Positions 9,489 through 19,864 of a DNA stretch of 64,000 nucleotides are shown here, piece by piece. The notes below the pieces were generated by a model. The model saw nothing but the letters and a program-made list of their open reading frames with translations. It was not told where the DNA came from and made no database searches. The position numbers and the translations under genes were made by a program. Position 1 is the first letter of the stretch; every line of letters begins with the position of its first letter. The stretch spans positions 8,639,444 through 8,703,443 of the forward strand of contig NC_037269.1 in NCBI RefSeq assembly GCF_000002425.4. Reading direction: 5' to 3'. The stretch comes from Physcomitrium patens. Its lineage: Eukaryota; Streptophyta; Bryopsida; Funariales; Funariaceae.

Positions 9489-9990
9489 CTGCGCCGTGCG
9501 AAACTCTCTCTATCTCCTTTGCGACCAAAAAATATCCATAGCGACTGGCTCCATGCTGGTCACTATCACATACTTCATTGGTGGCAATGCTCCCTTCGTC
9601 TTGACATTACGCTGTCACTCCTCTCTCGTAGCTGTCCTCTTCTTACGCTCAATCACCATCTTCGCTACTCACGATAATCCTCTAAAACTTGTGCTTAGCA
9701 ACGTGAATCAAGAAATTGCAATGTAAACAATGCCAGCCAAGAGCCCCACTCCTAACTTCTACTCTGGTTGTCCTCCTGATATGACTTAACCTAACAGGCC
9801 TATAACAACCTATCCTATTAGTGTCTTCCTGACGGCTCACCTTCACTCAACCCGTCCATAATCTCATCATCACACGCTCTTCCCTTCCTATCACAACTCT
9901 TGCGTTGTCACTTCAATACTAAATTGGCTTTCTCTCTCCCTCCCCACCGATATAAAACCCGTCCCGAGTTTATGTAGCATATAGATGTAG
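9489..9990 (-). other. B1 integrase to 3' ORF spacer
   Basis: About 500 bp between the end of integrase and the first ATG of the 3' ORF frame. It is alignable to B2 39840-40370, including a lysine-rich segment and VIVT.MEP-like words in the sense frame, so it probably holds the N-terminal part of the 3' ORF. No host feature is seen. Confidence 0.5.
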
Positions 9991-12900
9991 CCGATTCTCA
10001 TTTATACGCGTGGTAAATTTAGCACCCATAAAGTCTTCCAATTGGACTGAGCCATTGGAAAAACCCTAAATGACTCTGTACGGCCCATGCCACCGAATAT
10101 GAAATTTTCCTGGAAAATTTTGAAAACGACTGTCATAAAGCAGTACCAAATCATTGGGCATAAAAAATTTTGGTTTTAATTTACTATCATAATAACTTTT
10201 CCGTCGCCTTTGAGTGGCCTCCTGTCTCAATAGGGCATTGGTTCGAGTTTCATCCAATTGCTCCAATTGTGCAAAACGAACTTGTAACGACTCCGTATCC
10301 CCCAATCGTTCCTCTAGTGCAATGCGCAAACTTTGAACTTCGAATTCGATAGGAAATATTACTTCCTGACCATAAACTAATTGAAAGGGTGTGGCATTAG
10401 TCGTAACTTTATATGCAGTACGGTATGCCCACAAAGCGACAAACAATTTAGTGTCCCAATCTGTGCCTGCACCAGATATTGTCTTGGTGATAATTGTACA
10501 TAATATGCCGTTGGTCTTTTCTGTTTGGCCATTTGCTCTGGAATGATACGGTGTCGTCTTGCGGTGTTTAATCTCATATTTAGCAGTCAATACTTCAATT
10601 GTACTATTAATGAAATGGGTTCCTCGATCACTGACCAATTCTTTTGGACAGCCAAACCATCTAATAATATTTTCATATAAGAATGTGGCTACATTACTAG
10701 CACTATCAGATTTTCTTGCCTTCGCTTCAGCCCATTTGGTAACACAGTCCGTGGCAACCAATATATACCGTTTTTATCCATGGCGAGAGGCAGGTGCAAT
10801 TGGGCCCACGAAATCAATACCCCATTTTTCAAAAGGTGCCTGTGCCAAAATTGGAACTAACGGCATCGCGGATGTACCCGTAGGACAACCAATTCGCTAG
10901 CACGGGTCACAACGACGTACAAACTGGTGAGCATCCACAAATATTGTCGGCCACCAATATCTCGCCTATAAAACTTTGCGTTCTGTGCTGTCGCCTGCAA
11001 AATGTCCACCACAACTATCCAAATGACATCCTTCCAATATAGTGCGTGCTTCATTCTGATAAATGCAATGGCGTAAAATTCCGTCTTTCCCTTGTTTATA
11101 TAAAGTTTCTCCAATCATAGTATAAGGTGCGCTTTTCAAAACCAATCTTCTCTTAAGCTTCTCCGTAAAATGGAAAGGAAAAGTTTGAAAAGTCAAATAT
11201 TATATCAATTTGCTATATTTCGGCATAATTAGGTCGACAAGAAATAACTTAGCATCAGATAATGCATCAAGAATGGGTTCATTTTCCAATATATTCGACA
11301 GTTGCGATAGATGGTCCGCATTGGCATGCAACTTCTCCGACCGTACATTAATAGTAAAATCAAATTTTTGTAAAAGCAATACCCATCTTGCGATGCGGCC
11401 ACTCAACTGGGGCTTGTTAATCATATATTTTAAAGCGTCATGATCGACGTGGAAGACAAATTTATATCCAAGAAGATAATGCCGAAACTTTTGGACAGAA
11501 TAAATCATTCCCAAAGCCTCTCACTCAGTTGTAGTGTAATTCCGTTCGGCAGCCACCAACTGACGGCTTGCATAATAAATAGGATGATCGTGGCCCTTGT
11601 CATCCTTTTGGCTCAATACCGAACCAATCGCAACATTAGAGGCATCAACATAAACCTCAAAAGATTTTGTCCAACAAGGGGCAACCAATATTGGTGCAAA
11701 AACCAATTTTTGTTTTAATGTTTCAAACGCAACTGTACATTCCTTGGTCCAAATTGGTTCGAGAGTGTTCGGTAGTTGCTTTTTCAACAAATTTGTCAAT
11801 GAAATACAGATAATAGTAAATAGATAAATAAAACGTCGATAATAGCTAACATGCCCAATAAAGGTGTGAACACCTGTCACTGTATCGGGTATTTGGAGTT
11901 CTAGTATAATTTTTATTTTATCCGGATCGGTGGCGATACCTGTTTCCGATATGATATGACCCAATAATTTTCCTGAGGATATCCCAAATTTATATTTTTC
12001 TGAATTCAAAGAAATTCCAAATTTAGTACATTTATCTAAACACCGGCCCAATTTGTCTAAGTGTTCTTCTCTGGTGCTGAATGTGCAGAAATCATCTAAA
12101 AAGATTTCCATTGAAATCCGTAGCTCATCTTGGAATGCTTGCATCATCACCCTCTGAAATGTAGCTGGCGCATTACAAAGTCCAAAAGGCATGACCTTAT
12201 AAGCAAAAGTTCCCCAATCCGTAGTAAACGTAGTCTTTAATTGATCCTCCTTTGCAATTTGTACCTGATTATATCCGGAAAAACCATCAAGAAACGAATA
12301 ACATTTGTGGCCTGCTATTGCGTCTAAGATACTATCCGTAAATGGTAAAGAAAAGTAATCCTTCTTTGTAGCAGCATTCAACTTTCGAAAATCTTGGCAA
12401 ATTCGGACTTTCCCGTTCTTCTTGGGAACCATAACTATCGGTGAAACCCATTCACTATGTGGTACAGGATATATAAATTCCACCTCCAGAAGCTTATCCA
12501 ATTCCTCCTTTACCATCAACGAATATTTAAGATTCAGCCGATGTTACCTTTGTCGTACTGGTGTAGCTGTGTCCTCCAATTTTATTCGATGCTCACAAAC
12601 TTCAGTTGGAATACCCTTCAAATCTTTATAAGACCAAGCAAAAGTTGATTTATGTTTTATAAAATAATCTGTCTAAAGCTCTTTAGTTTTACCCGTTATA
12701 CCATCATAAATTTGAATCAATTTGGGATTATCCTTTGTGCCTAGATTTATTGATTGACACTTTGGTCCATTAAGAGCTTCAGCGGTAATCTTCTGCTCTA
12801 TTTTGGGATCTTTCATAAACTCCGACAAATTGGAGCTTTCCAATTCAGGATCTATAGCACCAACTTGATTAACATCTCTTCATTGCATCCAGTGTGCAAT

Positions 12901-15900
12901 CATATGATCTAAATCATCAATAACGTCTGGAGGAACAAAATATTCTCCTGGTCCTCCACAATGGTAAATATTCCTATTTTGTACTGCAACTTCCCGTGCC
13001 TCAACAGCCTTTGATTTTGAAACAACCAGTTCTTCTTCCATATACTCCTGTTCGCAGTCCGATGAATATTCTGGACTGGTAATTTGAGTTTCTCCGTGAT
13101 ACTGGACAAGATACATTTGGAGCACTATTTTATCCTTACCCTTTCCAATTGTTAGCGTTCCACGACCCCAATCATTCCGAGCTTCAGCTTGATATAGCCA
13201 CGGTCGACCCAACAAAATTGAATATGACAATACTGTGCTTTACAATCGGAATACAATATAATCAATTGTGTATGTAATTCCCACAACAACTGTATCAATT
13301 CTTCATAAAATACCCATAGGTCGGACTTGACTTGAATCTGCCATTCGTAAAACAACCGTAGTTGGCATTAATTGGTCCAATCCCAATTCTTCCATTGTAT
13401 CCACATTCATGAGGTTAACGCTAGCCTCGCCATCCACTTGTACACCCTGAATTAATACTCCATCAATTGATACATCAATAGTCGACCCGCCTGGATCCGG
13501 ATTCAAACTTACTTCACGAATTTCTTTTTGACGAGTTCTTTGTCGAATCAAAGAAGAGTTTAAGGTGTTACGGCATTCTGGTGCTACTGCCAATAATTTC
13601 TTTATTGTGATTGTTGGTTGAATTGAACCTAAATCCTTCAGAATATCATAGGGTTCCATATTGGTCATGATTCCCAATGTCTTTTTTTTCTTACGGATTT
13701 CGGATCCCGGTCCCCGTATATTGGTACTTCCAATATTAGAAATTGGTACTTCTTCGATTTTTGGTTGTAATTGCTCCTTGAAAATTGGATCCTTTAAATG
13801 GTGCGACTGTCCACCGTATTGGTGTAATATTGGTACTTGTGAAATTGGTGGACGCACCAATATATTGGTCGAATTGGGTTGTGACGGTGACGCTTCGTCC
13901 AATAATGGAGCAGATTTTGGTATTGGTCTGTTGACCGGGGCTGGTATCGATTTCTCCAATATTTGAATTGGTTCTTTACCTTTTTGCTGATTTCTTGTCA
14001 ATACTGCGTGAATCGCTTCCACCCGATGTATCGGTGATTCATGTGGTTTGTTTGTTTCTTCTATTATTTGCACTGTTGATGTCATGTGCTGGTCCCTACT
14101 ATTTGGATTAAAAGGCACATTACATTGGTAGTGGTAATGACTAGATTGCTTACAATTTGCGCAAAGAGGTGCGTATTCTTTGACAAATCTTGGGTTGTTG
14201 CAATCACTTGCATAATGACCCAATTGGCGGCATCGAAAACAACGAACTAGTTTTCTTCCTGTCCCGTCAGGTAAATTGGGAGTCTCCGTCGAGACATACC
14301 TTCCAGGTTGGTTCCATGTTGGTGCAGTAAAGGATCCAGGTTGACTAGTTGTCGCCATTGCTGAATTGGTCTGTTGTATTGGCATCGATGGTTGATTTCC
14401 CATTTGATTTTGGCCACCATTCTGCATATTGGTCTCGTAGGGCTGATTTTAGTTAGGATTTTGGAAATTTCCGAAACCACGATTCACTCTATTATTTCTA
14501 TTTCCATTCCATCCACCCATATTTCCTGTTTGCACTTGATTTACATCCCATACAGTTGGTTGTATGATTGTTTGTTGTCTTGGTAAGTACCAACAATTGG
14601 CAGTGTTATGCTTTCCTCCACAATACATACACTGTCCCATCTTCTGATGAGGCGAGGGGCATTCCGTATCAAAGTGTCCTTGCCCTTTACAGTTGTTACA
14701 CCATACATTAGGTCTCATATTAGAAGGTTTATGCCTTTTCTCTTTATCTTTAGTCATATGCACGGCTAATTCTTTCATTTTCTTCGTTAGATTTAACAAT
14801 AGAGCTTTGTTAGAATCGTTAATTGTTGCATTCATCTGTACTTCAGATTGTCGATATGCCATCGGAGAAGGATAAGTTGCCACGGGTGGTAACGCCTGCA
14901 AAGGAGTGGCATTAACTACTCCTTGAGAATTGGGATTTCCCATACTAAGCGCAATCATTCGTGGGTAGCTCCCTATCATTGTATTAGTTGTTGGAACTTG
15001 ATTTCCTACACTAGGAATCATTGTGGTTCCTACTATCAATAGTTGATCATAATGGCACTTCTCCCACAACTTTGCACATGCTAAGGAGGCAGCTACCATA
15101 ACTGGTTGAGACTCCTTAACAAACATCTTCAATTCTGGGGAATGCAACCCATTCACTATTATTGACAATATAAACACGTCTGGCATTTGATTGTTTGGCC
15201 ATTTACGTAATATATCTACAACTCGGCCATAATACGACTGCATCAATTCTCCCACAAACATTTTACTGTTCAGCAAATTTTCTCGAAGACGATCTTCGAA
15301 TCCTATTGGTCGAAAATGAGTTAAGAAAGTATTTTTCAATGCTTTCTAATTATGAAATTGTCCCACTGGTTGTCGAATATACCATTCAAACGCTGTATCC
15401 TTTAAAGTCGCTGGCAGCCATCGCAGCCAGACATCTTCAGTTCTGCCATTATTGGCTATACACGCTGTCAAAAATTGGGACAGGTGTTGATCGGGATTAG
15501 AACCCGGCCATCCATTAAACGTGAGTAATGGAGCCACGCTGGTGGTGCGATCTCCAATTGCTCCCATCTGTACTGCTATTGGCACTGCGGGTGCTTCTTT
15601 TGCCATTGGTGCTTGCGCTGGTCTTCTTGCTATATTAATATGAATTCTTCTTTTTGTTCCAATTTGATATTTGTTCACTCTTCTTTCTTGTAAACTATCG
15701 CTATTATTCAATTCTTCTGTACTTAAACTTCCTATAATTACTGAACTTGACTCTGATGCTTCGTTACTCACGGTATCCCCTACAAGAGCTCGCGGTAATT
15801 TCTCCAATGGTATATAATGGTGTAATATTTTACTTCTTTCAGAACTTGGATATGCTCGAATATTCGTACATGTATGTAGCCACGGCTTTATCCAACTCCA

Positions 15901-16026
15901 TCGACGTTTCTTACGTTGAATCCCTTCTTGTTGTTGTCGTAATAAATTTCTGAAATAAAATCGCTCCTGTCTTTCTTTTACTTGTTGATTCCTTCTGAGA
16001 TTATCATAGTCGTAATCACCGCTCAT
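9990..16026 (-). pseudogene. gag-pol of B1 (OTA-type)
   Basis: Sense order: gag from 16026 with a capsid-like region (DQHLSQFLTACIANNGRTEDVWLRW, cut here as several short words), zinc knuckles near 14700-14570 (WCNNCKGQGHFDTEC, CMYCGGKHNTANC) and 14260-14130 (CFRCRQLGHYASDC, CANCKQ), an aspartic protease near 13470-13330 (VQVDG, then SVNLM), RT near 12520-12000 (FRKLNAATKKDYF, MPFGLCNAPATFQ, FLDDFCTF), RNase H near 11660-11320 (VYVDASNVAIGSVLSQ, HVDHDALKYM) and integrase near 11200-9990 (CGGHFAGD, VSDRGTHF, GQTEKTNGIL). The FLDDF box and PINKP/ARWVLLLQ words fit OTA lineages. No chromodomain is seen. There are roughly six to eight breaks. Confidence 0.88.
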
Positions 16027-16080
16027 ACTCCTTCAATCTCATCTTTTGTACCATTAATTCTTTAACATTTCATACTGTTC

Positions 16081-16102
16081 TCAATCCTCGGCAGCGGTGC
16101 CA
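16081..16102 (-). promoter_or_regulatory. tRNA-Asp primer-binding site of B1
   Basis: In the sense direction TGGCACCGCTGCCGAGG matches the complement of the 3' end of plant tRNA-Asp (known form TGGCGCCGTTGCCGGGG) with three differences. It lies 4 nt after the 5' LTR. tRNA-Asp priming is common in Tat/Athila-like elements. Confidence 0.8.
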
Positions 16103-16106
16103 AAAA

Positions 16107-16826
16107 TGTAATCGTCGTTTGTCTCGGACTCAAAACACCAAGATATTTGATCAGTATAGGTGGGTTCGATCTCAGGGAAAGAATCGTTGTATGAATTGGA
16201 TATGTTATGTCACAATTGATTATGTATTGATTATCTAAAACTTCCAAAGTTCTCTTCTTCATCTCAATTCAATCCCTTCACAATCTCTACAATCGTTCAC
16301 TGCCCTGCAGCTACTCAATATCACTGACATTCTTGACATCTACAGGATGCTTAATTTCTTTCCACAGTACTTCAATTCTCAATTCCTTTACTTTTACTCA
16401 ATCTTCTAGTGCTACTATCACAATGCAATAATCTCTATTATCACAATTATACTTTCTTTTTCCAAATTAATTAATTCGAATTCATAATTTTCAATATCTC
16501 AATCACAGTTTCAGCAATCCTTTTCTTAAATCCAATACTAAAGAAAAACACAAAAGCAAAGAAAATAAAAAGGTAGCTCCAAGCTTTACCCTGGCTCACG
16601 ACTATCACAGTCTGGCCCTTATTCCTTCTTCCTCAACCTCTTTATCCTACCAAAATATGAATCGTCATTCAACAGATTCCACAGGTTGTGAAACTTTGGC
16701 TTCTTAACTGCATATGTTCCTAACTTCCTACTATTAACAACTAATCGAACTAACCATTCATCTAAATCCCAATATTACTACTATTTAACCGATAACGAAC
16801 CAAAAAAGTCATTTATACATTCTACA
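16107..16826 (-). repeat. 5' LTR of B1
   Basis: 720 bp, beginning TGTAATCG and ending TTCTACA on the plus strand, flanked by AATCT at 16827-16831. It equals the two parts of the 3' LTR together in length. Confidence 0.95.
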
Positions 16827-18060
16827 AATCTATTAGCTATTGATTCTTTATCTTGATAGAGCTGCTAATATAAAAAAATTATAATAAATAATAAAAGATG
16901 GAATGCAATCTTTATAGAACATCCTTTCTTTTATAATAAAGACTTGCTTGATTCTTTAACTTGGGTTTAATGCATGTTGTTGATGAAAAAATTTGACTTT
17001 CTATGATACATTTGTAAGATTTTTTATTAGCTTCAATGTGCATTTACTAATATTATATCCACATTAATAAATAAGATATTTCAACTTAAATTAGCACAAT
17101 CTTAAATCTAAGACTTCTTCTACTTCAAATTCTTGATTATAATGCACTTCTATAAGAGACACTAGTATTTGTCTTCTTCTTAGGATATTCATTGTCTTAT
17201 ATGGCTTTAAAAGAGATATGTGAAATATAAGATACAACCTCATAGACTTTGATAGATGTAATTAGTAATAATTGGATTTATTTGTTTACATATAAAAAAT
17301 AGTCTAAGTCTAGAATAATTATATAATTATTTTATTATTATATGAAGATTAATTACCTTGAAAATGATTTTTTTAAATCTAGATACAAATTACATTTCCA
17401 AATTCAATATAATATTTCTTGACAATTCATCATAGTAATAGATATTGACAAAAAAAAAAAGCTTAGTTATTTATTTATTTATTTTTATTTGTGATAGATT
17501 TTGTATATGGTAAAACATATGCCATCTTGATAGAATAATCTATAATCACAAATATAGAGACATAAGAACCTAATACTTGAAGATCTATGATAAAATCCAT
17601 AGAAACAAAAGACTATGGTTGTTTTAAAATAAATATAGGCTTAAGAAGTCTAAAATATCAATGGTAAGAAGTTTTTGATTTTGAACAAATATTACATGAT
17701 TGCACAAAGTCTTTAACTGCCCTCTACATTTGAATCCACAAATAATGTCTACATGTTAGTTTTAAAGTCTTGTTGTATCCAAAATATCCTATTGCTAGGA
17801 AGTAGTAGTAAGCTTGAAAAATACATAATTGAATTTTATCTTTTTAAATATATAAGCATCTTTTGAATTAAAATAATCCTCTATTAATTAGTAGATTATC
17901 TTGATTTATAATAATTAAGTTTTTTAATAGTTCTATTATTTTATAATTATTATCTAAATATTATCCAACAAGTCTTAAAACTTTTTAATTGTAAATAAAA
18001 TAGATTCTTCAAATAGGTGATTCATTCTAGTTCATAATAATTCATTAATTTGTGATTCTA
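16827..18060 (-). pseudogene. A0, pol relic (INT and chromodomain end)
   Basis: This continues A0 beyond B1. It aligns by eye with A1 2430 to about 3960: chromodomain region near 16985-17130, integrase near 17340-17780, then weaker similarity to about 18060. Nearly every difference from A1 is C to T or G to A. It is heavily broken, with tens of changes. The remaining 5' part of A0 is not recognisable. Confidence 0.82.
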
Positions 18061-18839
18061 TAATATAAAAATATCCTTCTAATTCTTACAAAAAGATCTT
18101 TATATTAGTTCAATCAACTACTCACACATCCATCAATATCTATACATGCATCATAAATCAACTCAAGAATCATATATAATAAAGAAATTTTTTATTATTT
18201 TATTTTAAATTTAATTTAATTAACTAATAATTAAAGATCATTTAAGATTAAAATTTCATCCAAGAATAATTTTTCATCCATAAATAAATTTTCGTCTAAT
18301 ATAAAATTCATCTATTTTGATTTAAATTCATTACTATTCTAATATCATTTATCACATCTGTTTAAATCATTCTTCATCTTTCTAAACTTCATCTGTTGGA
18401 ATCTCTTACTAATTGAACTTAATTTCAAAGCTCAAATTTGTATTAAATTGACTTTTTAAAAAATACAATTCATTGCTATTACCATTTTTGATTCTATTAC
18501 TTCTTCATGCCATTAGTCATCAAGAATTCCTTCTTTTGGTTTTTATTAATATTAAACCTTCTATCGAGAAGGTTTCAATGAGAATGTATTATAACTAGGA
18601 TTAATATAAATCAAGACCACAAAGGCATAAGGTTAATCAAGAATCCAAACTAAATAGCAACTAATAAAAACTTGATTATACCATTGTCCTAGAAATTAAT
18701 ATATGCAAAAGATCATATTTGGAATCCAAAATACCATTAGTAATCATAATAACCACTATTGCAACTACTATTATAACCACTATTGCAATCACAATAATAA
18801 CAAAAAAATCACCACATTATAAAATATCCACGAAAATAC
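18061..18839. other. Unassigned AT-rich sequence left of C1
   Basis: No coding frame or known element is recognised. A short imperfect duplication of about 24 bp with the word ATAACCACTATTGCAA lies near 18745-18795. This is the flank into which C1 inserted. Confidence 0.5.
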
Positions 18840-18844
18840 ATTCT

Positions 18845-19328
18845 TGTCACGGACACAAAATACAGACTTGAAATCTAACAAGAAGTTCAAGAAGAAATGG
18901 CAGAACTAGATTAAACAGATGAGTACAAGAACAATACCAAAAAGGTGAGCTAGAACTCCAAGAGATGTGTTGTCGAGACTGAAGAACTCTTCAGCCTCGA
19001 TCCCTATATATACTCCTACTTAGGAAGCTTCTCGAGCTACTTCTATTGACTAGGAAGCTTCTAGAAGGTTCCAAAGGCTTCCTTTCTAGAAGGTTCTAGA
19101 AACTTCTCGAGCTACTTCTATTAACTAGGAAGTTCGAGGGGATTCCTTTCTAGAAGCTTCTAGAAACTTCTCTTCTAGAAGGTTCCAGAGACTTCCTTTC
19201 TAGAAGCTTCTAGAAACTTCTCTCTAAAAGGTTCCAGGGGCTTCTCTTCTAGAAGGTTCCAGAGGCTTGTTTTCTAGAAGGTTCTAGAAACTTCTCTCTA
19301 GAAAGTTCTCAGGAATATGTCCCTAACA
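18845..19328 (-). repeat. 3' LTR of C1, heat-shock-element-rich
   Basis: 484 bp. It contains the predicted RNA-start 11-mer (18970-18980), the 12 bp dyad (18973-19000), a TATA box near 19006-19013 and, upstream of it in the sense direction, a long array of alternating TTC and GAA triplets at 2 nt spacing (about 19025-19320). Confidence 0.95.
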
Positions 19329-19346
19329 TCACCCCCTCCTTTAGCT
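19329..19346 (-). other. Polypurine tract of C1
   Basis: In the sense direction AAAGGAGGGGGTGA lies directly before the 3' LTR. C2 has the same tract at 46401-46418. Confidence 0.8.
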
Positions 19347-19402
19347 TCGAGGTCTCTGAGAAGCAATGTTATTGATCAGTACCAACGCAAGAAAATGAAG
19401 AT

Positions 19403-19729
19403 CTATCGCATAACTTCTGCTATGAACTCCAACTGTTGTTCACGAGGCAAGTGGTTCATCGACCCTTGAAGCCAATGGTAGTGGCCCACGCCTTCGACTT
19501 CTGACCAAGCATGAACTTCCGTGTCCTCATTGTGAAATTTTCCTGCAAACACGCCTTCTGGTTGACCATCGTAAGCAGGCTCGATCTCAAATACGATCAC
19601 CAGTGATCGGTTACTCGGTATCCTCCGTCGTCGTCGTGGTACATGTAGTTCTTCATCTCGGGGTCGCCTTCGTGAGCTACTCGGTTGCGATACTTTGACT
19701 GGCATAGTATCTATCTCTTGGCTATCCAT
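19403..19729 (-). CDS. ORF3 of C1, small arginine-rich protein of unknown function
   Basis: This 108-residue open frame lies after pol and about 75 nt before the 3' LTR. It starts with an acidic segment, then SSSRRRPRDE and a run of arginines around residues 30-38, then a C-terminal block with G-V-G-H-Y-H-W-L and REQQLE. The same blocks occur in the same order in ORF3 of family A (1997-2419). The core pattern shared is G-x-G-H-Y-x-W-L-x-G-x-x-N-x-L-x-R-E-Q. No membrane segment is visible. C2 holds a copy that differs at only two residues. The basic patch would suit nuclear entry or RNA binding (inference). Confidence 0.8.
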   Translation of the reverse strand: MDSQEIDTMPVKVSQPSSSRRRPRDEELHVPRRRRRIPSNRSLVIVFEIEPAYDGQPEGVFAGKFHNEDTEVHAWSEVEGVGHYHWLQGSMNHLPREQQLEFIAEVMR

Positions 19730-19864
19730 ATCAAAAGACCAAACTACGATCTATCTTGGAGAAAATAACTACATCAACTATGAATTTTGCTGGTGCTCTC
19801 CCCTTTTCTTATATTGTTGAGAGAACAAGCTTCAGAAAGAAGCTATCATCGAATTGATTTAGGT

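Larger units (their letters stand above)
844..16826 (-). mobile_element. B1, family B OTA-type (Tat/Athila-like) Ty3/gypsy element
   Basis: B1 has paired 720 bp LTRs, a 5 bp target duplication AATCT, a tRNA-Asp-like primer-binding site and a polypurine tract. Without the A1 insertion it is about 9.6 kb. Order in the sense (minus) direction: 5' LTR 16107-16826, gag-protease, RT, RNaseH, integrase, a 3' ORF with coiled coil, and a 3' LTR that is split by A1. About 19 differences between the two LTRs over 720 bp (hand count) suggest a fairly young insertion. The coding region is broken in several places (roughly six to eight). It sits inside A0. Confidence 0.93.

Noticed and set aside
18845-19328. 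Short regularly repeated GAA/TTC units that might be taken for a CRISPR-like array
   Set aside because: There are no unique spacers, the units lie inside an LTR, and the host is a plant.
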